From: Cerasicoccus sp. TK19100
Lineage (GTDB): Bacteria; Verrucomicrobiota; Verrucomicrobiia; Opitutales; Cerasicoccaceae
Assembly (NCBI RefSeq): GCF_027257155.1
Contig: NZ_JAPWDU010000003.1
Span: 790,600 to 854,599, forward strand
Direction of reading: 5' to 3'
Length of the DNA stretch: 64,000 nt
Part shown: positions 8,352 through 16,907 of the stretch, piece after piece
Position numbering within the stretch: position 1 is the stretch's first letter
Layout of the letters: every line of letters starts with the position of its first letter
Notes under the pieces: generated by a model
What the model was told of the DNA's origin: nothing
What the model saw: the letters and a program-made list of their open reading frames with translations, nothing else
Database searches by the model: none
Position numbers and translations under genes: made by a program

Positions 8352-10388
8352 TTAATGAGCGGCGTGGGCGACGGGGGCGTCCTTGGGATTGCCCGACTTG
8401 TTTTCGTCGTGCGGTGGCTCGAGGTGATAACCGCCGGGGCCTTCGAGTGCCCAGAGGTAAACGCCGAGGAATACCATGCCGAGACCGGCGATGACGCTAT
8501 AGCCGGCAAACGGTACGCCGCCGCCAAACATCGCCATGGATATGCCGAACCAGCTGAAGCCGATGCCGCAGAGCAAGGGCCACCAGGATTGGCTGGGCAT
8601 GTGGATGCCGTGGCCGTCGCCGGGCATGTATTCCATTTTCTTGTCGCCGTGCTTGTGGACCCAGTAGCAGTCGCGGGCCTGGACAATCGGCGTTGCGGCA
8701 AAATTGTAGGCGGGTACCGGGGTGGGGGTCGACCACTCCAGCGTGCGGCCGTCCCAAGGGTCAGCCGGGGACTTCGGGCCCTTAACGGCGGTCCAGGCCA
8801 GGTTGACGAAGCAGAGGAAAACGCCGATGCCGAGGATGAACGCGCCGATGGTGGCAACGAGGTTCCACAGGTCCCAGCCCATGTCACCCAGGTAGGTGTG
8901 GGTGCGGCGGGGCATACCGGTGAGGCCCAGGTAGTGCATCGGGAAGAAGGTGATGTTGAAGCCGGCGATGACGAGCACGGCAGTCAGATAACCGAGCTTT
9001 TGGTTGGGCATGCGGCCGAAGATTTTCGGCACCCAGAAGTAGAGGCCGGCCAGCAGGCCGAGGAGCACGCCGCCGAGGAGCACGTAGTGGAAGTGCGCGA
9101 CGACGAAGTAGCTGTCTTGCTGCTGCGCATCGGCGGGGGCGGAGGAGTGCATGATGCCGGTGAAGCCACCCATCATGAACATCCAGATGAAGCCCAGCGC
9201 AAACACCATCGGCACGGTGAACTTGATGCGGCCGCCCCAGAGCGAGCCCATCCAGTTAAAAATCTTCACGCCGGTCGGGACCGCGATAGCCATCGTCAGC
9301 AAAGAGAAGGCGGCGGTGGCGATCTTACCCAGGCCAGTGGTAAACATGTGGTGCGACCAAACGGCGAAGCCGAGGAAGCCAATCACCGCGCCCGAGAACA
9401 CAATAATCGGGTAGCCGAAGAGCGGCTTGCGCGAGAAGGTGGGCAGGATTTCCGATACGATGCCCATGGCCGGAAGCACGAGGATGTAAACCTCCGGGTG
9501 GCCAAAGACCCAGAACAAGTGCTGCCAGAGGATCGGTTGGCCGCCGTTTTCGATGCGGAAGAAATTCGTGTTAAAGAGGCGGTCGAACATCAGCTCGGCC
9601 AGCGCAATGGTGATGGCCGGGAACGCGAAGATGATCAGGAAGCTCGTGATGAGGGTCATCCAGGTGAAGACCGGCAGGCGCATCATGGTCATGCCCGGCG
9701 CGCGCATATTGAGAATCGTCACGATGAAGTTAAATGACGCCGCGAGCGAGGCGACACCGAGGATTTGCAGGCCGACGATCCAGAAATCCGTGCCGATGCC
9801 GGTGTAGTCACGGCCGGTCAGCGGGGCGTAGCCAAACCAGCCGCCTGCGGGCGCAATTTGCGACAGGTCCTGGTTCTTGCCCATGATGGTCAGCGTGTCG
9901 CCGAGCCAGCCCACGGTGTGCGCAAACTGGAAGAACCAGCTGACGTTCAGCACCAGGGCACCGGCGATAAAGGTCCACAGTGAAAAGGTGTTGAGCCGGG
10001 GGAAGGCGACGTCTCGCGCGCCAATTTGCAGGGGAACGAGGAAATTAAAGAACGCGGCCGAGAGCGGCATGACGCCGAGGAAGATCATCGTCGTGCCGTG
10101 CATCGTGAAGAGCTGGTTGTAGAGCTCGGCCGTGATCAGATGATTCTCCGAGGTGGCCAGCTGCGCGCGAATGAGCAGCGCTTCAATCCCGCCCACGAGG
10201 AAGAAGAACATCGCCGCCGCGCCATACATGATGCCGATCTTTTTGTGGTCGACGGTGGTCAGCCAATCAATGATGCCACTGTGGCGATCAGGGCGGGTGA
10301 GGCCAAGGTGGGATTTCTCCGGCGCGAGTTGCGTCTTATCCGCAACGGCGTGGTGGTGATGGGGGTCTGCGACGTGGGTGGCGCTCAT
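8352..10388 (-). CDS. ctaD: Cytochrome c oxidase subunit I
   Basis: The 678-residue catalytic subunit of an aa3/caa3 oxygen reductase: it oxidises cytochrome c, reduces O2 and pumps protons. Visible hallmarks are WLTTVDHKKIGIMY at the N terminus, FTMHGTTMIF (low-spin heme His), WVFGHPEVYILVLPA near residue 294 (Cu-B His, cross-linked Tyr and the D-channel Glu that marks the A1 type), WSHHMFTTG near residue 345 (Cu-B histidines) and VVAHFHYVLLGG near residue 433 (heme ligands). The N terminus has a His-rich HHHHAV stretch; about 120 C-terminal residues beyond the core include two more helices. It is located between ctaC (22 bp upstream) and ctaE. Confidence 0.96.
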   Translation of the reverse strand: MSATHVADPHHHHAVADKTQLAPEKSHLGLTRPDRHSGIIDWLTTVDHKKIGIMYGAAAMFFFLVGGIEALLIRAQLATSENHLITAELYNQLFTMHGTTMIFLGVMPLSAAFFNFLVPLQIGARDVAFPRLNTFSLWTFIAGALVLNVSWFFQFAHTVGWLGDTLTIMGKNQDLSQIAPAGGWFGYAPLTGRDYTGIGTDFWIVGLQILGVASLAASFNFIVTILNMRAPGMTMMRLPVFTWMTLITSFLIIFAFPAITIALAELMFDRLFNTNFFRIENGGQPILWQHLFWVFGHPEVYILVLPAMGIVSEILPTFSRKPLFGYPIIVFSGAVIGFLGFAVWSHHMFTTGLGKIATAAFSLLTMAIAVPTGVKIFNWMGSLWGGRIKFTVPMVFALGFIWMFMMGGFTGIMHSSAPADAQQQDSYFVVAHFHYVLLGGVLLGLLAGLYFWVPKIFGRMPNQKLGYLTAVLVIAGFNITFFPMHYLGLTGMPRRTHTYLGDMGWDLWNLVATIGAFILGIGVFLCFVNLAWTAVKGPKSPADPWDGRTLEWSTPTPVPAYNFAATPIVQARDCYWVHKHGDKKMEYMPGDGHGIHMPSQSWWPLLCGIGFSWFGISMAMFGGGVPFAGYSVIAGLGMVFLGVYLWALEGPGGYHLEPPHDENKSGNPKDAPVAHAAH

Positions 10389-10410
10389 GATAAAATGGGT
10401 CGTTTAAAAA

Positions 10411-11904
10411 TTACTTCAAGGTCTGCAGGTAGGCGGTGATCTTCCGGAACTGGTCTTCGGTCAACCAGCCACTGACCTCAGCCAGCTTGTCCATCATCTC
10501 GGGATTTTCTTCGATTTTCTCGACGATGTGGCGCAGGACCAGTTGGTCGCTGACTACCGCGGTGATGGCGGCGTCGGGGTCTTCCTTCAGCAGTGCCAGC
10601 TGCTCCTTGGAAACGCCAGCGGTGGTTAGATTCTTATCGGTCAGGCCGACTTTGCTCATCGCGCCGTAGGTCAGGCCGGAGTATTTGTAATCGATCAGGC
10701 CGGCGTCCATGCGCTCATACATGAGGTTGCCCGGCTTGTAGAAGTGAGACTTGGAAATCCACTCAAAGATATTCTCCTGCTGCTTGGCCGCATCAATACC
10801 GCCATTTTCGGTGTAGTGGTTGAGAATACCGGCGGCGACGGACTTGCGTTCGCCGAGCTTGGTGAGGTTTGGTGCACTGGGGCCGGCGGCGGGGGAGCCA
10901 TCAATGGCGTGGCAGACGATGCACTTGCCTTCGCCGAAGAAGAGCTGCGCGCCTTGCGTGATGTCATCCTTTTGCTGGTCACCGGTTAAGAGGGACTGCG
11001 GGTCCTTGGCGTTTTGCGCGGACCAGGCCATCCAGTGATCCTGGTTGGTGGGCTCGGGCTTGTCGGCGGTGGGCTGCATTTGGAAGCCAGCGGGAGCAGG
11101 AGCGCCGTCCTTGTAGCTGGCGATCCATTCGTTAAATTTCTGGTCGCTAACGACTTCCGCGCGGAAAAGCATGTAGGCGTGGGCTTCGCCACAGTACTCG
11201 GCGCATTGGCCAAAGTAGTAGCCTTCCTCTTCGGCCATGAGCCACATCCAGTTCTTGCGGCCGGGGACGATGTCCACCTTACCGCCGAGCTTGGGCAGCC
11301 AGAAGGAGTGGATGACGTCGTAGCCCCGCAGGTTGAACTTCACCACCTTGTCCTTGGGCATGACGAATTCGTTGGCCGTGGTGATGCCGAGCTGCGGGTA
11401 TTCAAAAGCGAACCACCATTGCCAGCCGTAAACGTTGATCTCCAGCACTTCGTCTTTGTTTTCGGGGGAGATCAGGCCGCGCTCCATGTAGGCACCGAGC
11501 TTGGAGCCCTCGTAGTAGGGCTGGTCCTCGGGCAGATCGTGGGTAAACCAGATCGCGCGCAGGGTCGGGATGGCGATGATGACGAGCAGGAAAATGGAAG
11601 CGCCGATCAGGCCGATTTCGATCAGCGGGTTGCCGTGGCCCTGGGAGGGCATGGGCTTGGCGTCGTCACCCGGCTTTTCGCGGAAGCGCCACACGACCCA
11701 CACCAGTGCGCCGCCGACGAGGACAAAGATGCCGGTGCAGACGTAAACCGTCAGCAGGAACAGGTCGAGCTGCGTCTGGGCCACGGGGCCCTTGGGGTCC
11801 AGGCTGGATTGCGGCGTGGTAATGCTGCAGCCAGCAAGCCATAGGCTGAGCAATAGCAGCCCAGCGCCCAAAATCAGACGAGAAAGTCGGGGGTAAAGTG
11901 TCAT
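10411..11904 (-). CDS. ctaC: Cytochrome c oxidase subunit II fused to cytochrome c (caa3 type), lipoprotein
   Basis: The electron-entry subunit of the oxidase. From the ATG at 11904 the protein is 497 residues; an in-frame ATG 21 nt upstream (11925) is the alternative. It opens with a lipoprotein signal (LSLWLAGC, Cys ~26), two helices (about 45-70 and 92-115), then the cupredoxin domain with the Cu-A motif QCAEYCGEAHAYMLF near residue 230. A C-terminal cytochrome c domain follows, with CIVCH near residue 328. This fusion is the caa3 arrangement. The C-terminal extension beyond the heme domain is longer than usual. It is first in the ctaCDEF operon and divergent from the blue copper gene, with about 160 bp between start codons. 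Confidence 0.94.
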   Translation of the reverse strand: MTLYPRLSRLILGAGLLLLSLWLAGCSITTPQSSLDPKGPVAQTQLDLFLLTVYVCTGIFVLVGGALVWVVWRFREKPGDDAKPMPSQGHGNPLIEIGLIGASIFLLVIIAIPTLRAIWFTHDLPEDQPYYEGSKLGAYMERGLISPENKDEVLEINVYGWQWWFAFEYPQLGITTANEFVMPKDKVVKFNLRGYDVIHSFWLPKLGGKVDIVPGRKNWMWLMAEEEGYYFGQCAEYCGEAHAYMLFRAEVVSDQKFNEWIASYKDGAPAPAGFQMQPTADKPEPTNQDHWMAWSAQNAKDPQSLLTGDQQKDDITQGAQLFFGEGKCIVCHAIDGSPAAGPSAPNLTKLGERKSVAAGILNHYTENGGIDAAKQQENIFEWISKSHFYKPGNLMYERMDAGLIDYKYSGLTYGAMSKVGLTDKNLTTAGVSKEQLALLKEDPDAAITAVVSDQLVLRHIVEKIEENPEMMDKLAEVSGWLTEDQFRKITAYLQTLK

Positions 11905-12065
11905 GTGATTCAGTACTGAAGTCAAAGCGAGCAGGTGCGTCGGGAAGCGACAGGGCTAAGGTGCCGTTTCTTATAACGCTGAATACTTTGTTTAATGTGC
12001 TTAGCGGGCGCTTAAATTCAAGCGGAATATTGCATCGCGGGGATTTACCGCTTTTACTGCTCGAA

Positions 12066-12587
12066 ATGCGTATCTGTATCAGTTTCTGCACGTTGGCTGT
12101 TTTAGCCGCGTTTACTGCCTGTGGTCCCCAGCCGCCCAAGCCGGAGGCCAAGCCCGCCACGGCCAAGGTGTCCAACGCCGCTGGCAAGGCCGAGACGAAG
12201 TTTGTCATCGAGGCCAACGACCGTATGCGCTTCAGCGAATCCCTGATTGAAGTGCCTGCCGGAAAGAAGATCACCATCGTCTTTAATAACGTTGGCCACA
12301 TGCCCAAGGAGCAAATGGGGCACAACCTCGTCATCCTCAAGGACGACAAGGATGCGCAAAAGTTCGCCATGGAGGCCACCTACAGCAAAGACAACGGCTA
12401 CATCCCCAAGGAGATGGAAGACTGGATCGTCGCCCACACGGAGCTGCTGGGGCCCGGCCAGTCGGAGACACTCGTCTTCAACGCGCCCAAAAAACCCGGT
12501 GAATACCCGTTTATCTGCACCTTCCCCGCCCACTACGCCATCGGGATGAAGGGCATCATGCGCGTCGTCGTCGAGGTGGATCAGTAG
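12066..12587 (+). CDS. Azurin/auracyanin-like blue copper lipoprotein
   Basis: A 173-residue periplasmic electron carrier, probably lipid-anchored: the N terminus MRICISFCTLAVLAAFTAC looks like a lipoprotein signal, followed by a Pro/Lys/Ala linker. The cupredoxin fold has the type-1 copper ligands His in EQMGHNLVIL (~86), Cys151, His156 and Met161 in FICTFPAHYAIGMKG. The C-x4-H-x4-M spacing is closer to auracyanin than to classical azurin. The start at 12066 is preferred because an upstream in-frame start (11898) would overlap the ctaC start and hide the signal peptide. Divergent placement next to caa3 oxidase genes suggests it donates electrons to the oxidase; that is inference. Confidence 0.88.
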   Translation: MRICISFCTLAVLAAFTACGPQPPKPEAKPATAKVSNAAGKAETKFVIEANDRMRFSESLIEVPAGKKITIVFNNVGHMPKEQMGHNLVILKDDKDAQKFAMEATYSKDNGYIPKEMEDWIVAHTELLGPGQSETLVFNAPKKPGEYPFICTFPAHYAIGMKGIMRVVVEVDQ

Positions 12588-12677
12588 GCCGTTCGCCTAT
12601 TGCTCTGTCGGCTGACCGGTGGGAGTCGAACGTTTTTCGATGTTGCGCGCGTGCCGCAAACACCTTGGATTTAAGGC

Positions 12678-13754
12678 ATGATTGCTCGCATTCCCCTGTT
12701 CCTGATTTTGTCGCTCGCCGCGCTGGCCCTGCATGCCGGAGAGCTGCCTCAAAAGATCGCCCCTGGCGACGACCATATCGCCCTACAGGGCAGCTGGTCC
12801 GAGGAGTTTGTCGGCGAGTGGACGGGGATCGGTTTTAAGGTCCGCACCGACGCGCCTGCGATGAACATCCTCATGGAGGATTATGCGCCCGGCGGCGAGC
12901 ATCCCAATGGCGGTTTTAAAAACAACTACCTCAACGTGCGCATTGACGACCAGGAGCCGGTGGTCATCCCGCTGCAAAAGGGGCAAACCCGCTACGCCGT
13001 TCCAGGCCTCGATGGGAAGCCCCACACGGTTACCGTATTTCGACGCACGGAGCCGCTTTTTAAACCGATTAAATTCCTGGGGCTGGAGCTCCCGGAGGGC
13101 GCTCAACTGCTGACTCCACCTGCGCCCGCCGACATCCGCCTGCAAGTGATCGGCGACTCCATCAGCTGCGGCTACGGCAATGAAACCGACAACCACGAAT
13201 CGCCCTTCACCCAACACACCGAAAACGGCGAAATGACCTACTGGGCCATCGCTGGTCGCGAGCTGGGTGCCGACGTGCGTTGCTCGGCCTGGTCGGGCCG
13301 TGGCGTGCTGCGCGATCGCGGGGGCAGGCTCAACGGGCAGCTCCCGGAGATCTGGCGTCAAGCCGTCCCGTCTGAAGGCACGCCCGAGCGCAGCGGCGTC
13401 GAGTGGACCCCGACCATCGTGGTGGTCAACCTCGGCACGAACGACATCGCCAAGGGCATCCCGCCGAAGGACGACTTTATCAAGGCCTATCAGGGCCTCA
13501 TCGACGACATCCGCTCCACCGCTCCAGATGCCGACATCTACACCTGCTTTGGCCCGATGATTGGCGAGAAAAAGCACGGCGACATCCTCACCTATCTCAA
13601 CGAAATCTCCGCCGCCAACGAGCGCGTTTACGTCGTTAAGCTGACCAACCCGGACGGCGTCAACGGCGTCGGTGCCCACTGGCACCCCAACGTGAAGACC
13701 AACCAAAAGATGGCCAGAGAGCTATTGTCCGAAATCCGCGAGCACTCGCTGTAG
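12678..13754 (+). CDS. Secreted SGNH-hydrolase carbohydrate esterase (CE2-like)
   Basis: A 358-residue protein with a signal peptide (to about ALHAG, residue 21), an N-terminal beta-sandwich (~30-145) and a C-terminal SGNH hydrolase domain. Catalytic blocks: GDSISCGYGN (Ser ~160), the glycine of SGRGVL, NLGTND (Asn), and GAHWHPN near the C terminus (Asp/His-type block; His ~332). The two-domain order and motifs match carbohydrate esterase family 2, which removes acetyl groups from xylan or mannan. It is the first of a run of polysaccharide-active genes to 21.6 kb. It follows the copper protein by 90 bp and is convergent with the PIG-L gene. Confidence 0.85.
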   Translation: MIARIPLFLILSLAALALHAGELPQKIAPGDDHIALQGSWSEEFVGEWTGIGFKVRTDAPAMNILMEDYAPGGEHPNGGFKNNYLNVRIDDQEPVVIPLQKGQTRYAVPGLDGKPHTVTVFRRTEPLFKPIKFLGLELPEGAQLLTPPAPADIRLQVIGDSISCGYGNETDNHESPFTQHTENGEMTYWAIAGRELGADVRCSAWSGRGVLRDRGGRLNGQLPEIWRQAVPSEGTPERSGVEWTPTIVVVNLGTNDIAKGIPPKDDFIKAYQGLIDDIRSTAPDADIYTCFGPMIGEKKHGDILTYLNEISAANERVYVVKLTNPDGVNGVGAHWHPNVKTNQKMARELLSEIREHSL

Positions 13755-13773
13755 AGCTATTTTCGATTTCCAG

Positions 13774-13919
13774 AAGGTAGCGCGGAGCGTCCCCGCTCCG
13801 CAAGGATTGAAGCAATGGATGGAAGGTTCGCCCAATGCGATTTGCGCTAAACCGTCGCCATCGCGAACTCATATGGCGCATCCTGTTGGCTTGCGGATCG
13901 AGACGATCCGCGCTACCTT
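13774..13919. repeat. BIME-like twin hairpin element
   Basis: Outer inverted repeat AAGGTAGCGCGGA (13774-13786) and its exact complement at 13907-13919. Inside each end is its own hairpin: GCGGAGCG/CGCTCCGC (13782-13801) and GCGGATCG/CGATCCGC around 13893-13911. Two head-to-head REP-like hairpins between convergent genes is the classical BIME layout. Confidence 0.8.
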
Positions 13920-13932
13920 TTGTGCTTCAGGA

Positions 13933-14748
13933 TTACTCACCGGGAAACAACCGCTCGCGCTGTTCATCCGTGAGCGGGGAACCATGCTCGGCGATTTCAA
14001 AGCCTTCGGCATAGCGAATCTCTTCCGCCGTCTCCGCGCCGTATAGTGGCATCATGTCGGGGCGCAGGCGGTCGGCGCGTTCGCGCCAGCGGCCTTCGAT
14101 GTGATGTTTATATAGCCACTCACGGCGCGCGGCGGCCTCGCTCGGGGGCGGGTCGAACTGGTGGTTGTAGACGAGCCACTCGAAGACCTGCGATTCGTGC
14201 TGGGCAACCATGTCCGTGATGGTCGGCAGGGCGCTTTCGGCGTCGATCACCACATCGGCGCGGAAGGGCGCGGGGCGGGTAAAGCGGTCGGCCATAAACG
14301 CGATGACCGGGTCCCGCCGCAAGTGGGGAACCTCGGGCAGGACTGCGGGCACGGTGACGAGGTACGCGGCGTCCTGCACGGCCAGGGCGACGGCGCGGTG
14401 GTCCGGATGGTAATCAATCGTGCGGTGCGTTAAGACCAGATCGGGCTGGTATTCGCGGATGGCACGGATGATCTGCAGGCGCACGTCGAGGCTGGGGGTG
14501 AGGTAGCCGTCGCGGTTTTCCCACGACTCCGCCTCGGCCCCAATGATGGCCATCGACGCGGCGAACTCCTTGGCGCGCCGCGCGGCCATGCCGGGGCCAA
14601 AATCGGTGTGGTGGCCGGACTCGCCGTTGGTCACGCTGACGGCTTTGACCGGCCAGCCGCGCTCGCGATAGCGTATCATTAGCGCGCCCGCGTAGAACTC
14701 GGCATCGTCCTGATGCGCGCCAAGAATGAGGAGCTTGGGTGGCGTCAT
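13933..14748 (-). CDS. PIG-L family deacetylase
   Basis: A 271-residue zinc-dependent N-deacetylase of the PIG-L/LmbE fold. The metal-binding motif is AHQDDAE (residues ~11-17; Gln replaces the usual Pro of AHPDDAE), with the second ligand in DYHPDHRAVA near residue 115. Family members deacetylate N-acetylglucosaminyl compounds. It overlaps the beta-helix gene by 4 bp (14745-14748), so the two are translationally coupled. This supports a joint role in breaking down or editing an N-acetylated polysaccharide or glycoconjugate; the exact substrate cannot be read from sequence. No signal peptide is visible, so the enzyme is cytoplasmic. Confidence 0.88.
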   Translation of the reverse strand: MTPPKLLILGAHQDDAEFYAGALMIRYRERGWPVKAVSVTNGESGHHTDFGPGMAARRAKEFAASMAIIGAEAESWENRDGYLTPSLDVRLQIIRAIREYQPDLVLTHRTIDYHPDHRAVALAVQDAAYLVTVPAVLPEVPHLRRDPVIAFMADRFTRPAPFRADVVIDAESALPTITDMVAQHESQVFEWLVYNHQFDPPPSEAAARREWLYKHHIEGRWRERADRLRPDMMPLYGAETAEEIRYAEGFEIAEHGSPLTDEQRERLFPGE

Positions 14749-16586
14749 GGCAGTAGGTCCACGTGGGGATAATCAATGCGCCGCAGGCGATAAAAACGGC
14801 GAGTGGGTTGGGGGATTAGTTTCTCCCGCGTGATCACGCGGCCCTGATCATCGGAGAAGAGAATCGCGCCGGGCGTCCAGTGAACCAGGTCCGCGCTGGA
14901 CTCAATCTGATAGCGGCCATTGGCGGAGTCGACCAGCGTGGCGTGGATGTCCGATGCGTCGCCGTTGGGCGTGACTTGAACGCTAATGTGCTCCGCTAAG
15001 GGCTTTTTTTTTTCGCCCGTGTTGGCCTTGGCAAACACGCCGCGGTTGGGTGACTCGGGATCGTAGGGAACACCGTTCACGTCCGCCGGCACGCCGGGTG
15101 GCAGGCTGCCCGTGCCGTAGGCGGGCGAGGTGGGCAGCAGGCGGTAGTTGTCGTTGTCGTAGTCGACAAACTGCGGATCACCAAGCGTGGCGTTCTCACC
15201 CAAGGTCTCGGTTTGGTTCCAGTTAAGCGCCTTGGTGTGGGCGTGGGTGATGTTGAAGGCCGGATTGTCCTGGTTGTCCGCGATGAACGTGGAGAAGACG
15301 CAGTTTTGCACGTAAATGTCTTCCATGTCGGCGGAGTTGCGGAAGTTGAAGGTCTGGTCGGCTTCGGTGATGTTCCAGAACAGGATATGCTTCCACAGGC
15401 CGGACATCTGCGACATGAGCGCGCTGTTGGGCGGGTCCTTTTCCAGAATGATGTTTACCAAGGCGACATCCTGCGCCGTGCCCGCGCCGCCAAAGAAGCC
15501 TTGTGCGAGCATGTCGTAGCACTCGATGTTGTAGAGGATGACGTTCTCCGAAATGTCGTTGGGATTGTAGAGTTGGATGAAGTCCGGGTGCGCGGCGGTG
15601 TCGCCCTTGTCCATGGTGCGGATTTTCACATTGATCGCCACGAGGCCCGAGCCGACGCGATAAATGTCCGACCCGATGCGCTCGATGGACATATTGCGGT
15701 GGAAGCTGCCGCCGGAGTTGTTAACGTCGGTGATCTTGCTGTTGGTCAGGTAGGTGACGCCACCCTGATTGTTAAAGGCGGTGGTGCCGTTCCAGCGACC
15801 GTTTTTGTCGTAGAGCCAGCAGCCGTCGAACCACACGCGCTGGCCGTTATTGATGTAAAAGATATTGCTGTAGCCGGGGCCGGGGTCGCAATACATGGCC
15901 ACGTTTTTCCACCGGATGCCGCTCTTACTAAAGCGGCCGGTGCTGTCGCTGGCTCCGTAGGTGAGGATTTTTACGTCGTCGGCATCAAGGCCGGGTGCCG
16001 CGCTAACGGTGGTCCAGTAGGTAAACGCGCCGCCGCTGATATTGGTGAGTTTGTAATTCTCACTCGCCTTCAAATAAACCGTGCCGCCATCGCCCGCGGC
16101 TTGCACGCCGGCGTTGATGGACTTCTTGGGCGAGGCTTCGGTGCCGGGGTTGCCGTCGTCGCCGTTTTCCCAATCGAGCCAAACCACTGTGCTATTCGTC
16201 AGCGAGCCGTTGCTGTTGGCGTAAAGGGTGAGGTCGGTCAGTGTGCGGCTTTCGCCCGCGCCGTCGGTATTGGCAGTGGCGGCTACGGTCAGCGGGCCGT
16301 CTGCGTAGTCGGCGGGGTCGAGCTCGAACCAGTATTCCCAGACGCCGGTGCGGTCGTTCCACGTGGGGTCGTCGACCGAGGCGACTGCCGCGCCGTTGAC
16401 TTTGAAGTCCACATTCGCACCGGTCTCGTGGAAGGCCACCACGCCGACCTTGAACGGCGCATCGATCATCTGGCCGGGAACGACGTCCCAATTGGCAATG
16501 ACCTGCGTCGCGAAGACGCTAGGCGTGGAGAGCGCCAGCGCGGCAAATGCACTGGCCAAACAAGCAAATAAACGGTGTGGGGGCAT
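14745..16586 (-). CDS. Secreted right-handed parallel beta-helix protein
   Basis: A 613-residue exported protein with a signal peptide (to about VFATQ, residue 27). An N-terminal beta-sandwich (~30-125; VIANWDVVPGQMIDAPF) precedes a domain starting WENGDDGNPGTEASPKKSI, the usual entrance of pectate-lyase-like right-handed beta-helices, with many Asn-rich coils to ~residue 500 and a C-terminal beta domain. It could be a polysaccharide lyase or a glycan-binding hydrolase; I see no motif that fixes the family. It is in an operon with the PIG-L deacetylase and downstream of the terminator that follows the heparinase-type lyase. Confidence 0.75.
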   Translation of the reverse strand: MPPHRLFACLASAFAALALSTPSVFATQVIANWDVVPGQMIDAPFKVGVVAFHETGANVDFKVNGAAVASVDDPTWNDRTGVWEYWFELDPADYADGPLTVAATANTDGAGESRTLTDLTLYANSNGSLTNSTVVWLDWENGDDGNPGTEASPKKSINAGVQAAGDGGTVYLKASENYKLTNISGGAFTYWTTVSAAPGLDADDVKILTYGASDSTGRFSKSGIRWKNVAMYCDPGPGYSNIFYINNGQRVWFDGCWLYDKNGRWNGTTAFNNQGGVTYLTNSKITDVNNSGGSFHRNMSIERIGSDIYRVGSGLVAINVKIRTMDKGDTAAHPDFIQLYNPNDISENVILYNIECYDMLAQGFFGGAGTAQDVALVNIILEKDPPNSALMSQMSGLWKHILFWNITEADQTFNFRNSADMEDIYVQNCVFSTFIADNQDNPAFNITHAHTKALNWNQTETLGENATLGDPQFVDYDNDNYRLLPTSPAYGTGSLPPGVPADVNGVPYDPESPNRGVFAKANTGEKKKPLAEHISVQVTPNGDASDIHATLVDSANGRYQIESSADLVHWTPGAILFSDDQGRVITREKLIPQPTRRFYRLRRIDYPHVDLLP

Positions 16587-16854
16587 GGGAACCTAACTAA
16601 TTAGGGTGGCCCTCAGAAATTATCAAGAGTAAACCAGCCTCCGGTCCTTGGCTGAGCATGTCGAAGCCTGGACCGATAGATTTGCGCATTGCGCAAATGG
16701 CCAAACCATCTGCCTGAGGTAGGGCGCGTAGGTCGGTCTCTTTAGAGGCCGACATGTCGTGAAGGCCGAAGGTGTGAAGACTGGCCAATGCGTGATGAAG
16801 AGTCGGCATCGTTGGCCAAATTAACATGCGGATGGCTAAAGCCAACCGCCAACG
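16587..16854. other. Intergenic region with a dispersed palindrome
   Basis: About 270 bp without a credible gene. It contains ATTTGCGCATTGCGCAAAT (16680-16698), preceded by CTGGACCGAT; the same arrangement with the variant GCCCATTGGGC recurs at 35745-35776. A second weaker hairpin (GTCGG...CCGAC) lies near 16731-16752. A promoter for the beta-helix gene is expected here but no convincing -35/-10 pair stands out. Confidence 0.5.
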
Positions 16855-16888
16855 TCAAAAAAGCCCCGCCGGAAAACCGACGGGGCTC
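16855..16888 (-). terminator. Rho-independent terminator of the heparinase-type gene
   Basis: Read on the minus strand, AGCCCCG/CGGGGCT arms (16862-16868, 16881-16887) with extra CC/GG pairing and an AAAA-complement loop are followed by six T residues (16857-16862 as A on plus). It lies 20 bp after the stop codon. Confidence 0.88.
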
Positions 16889-16907
16889 GAAAATTTTCAC
16901 TCTTCAA

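Noticed and set aside
16597..16845. Minus-strand 82-codon frame in the beta-helix/heparinase gap
   Set aside because: Runs across a dispersed palindrome, has no ribosome-binding site or protein-like composition.
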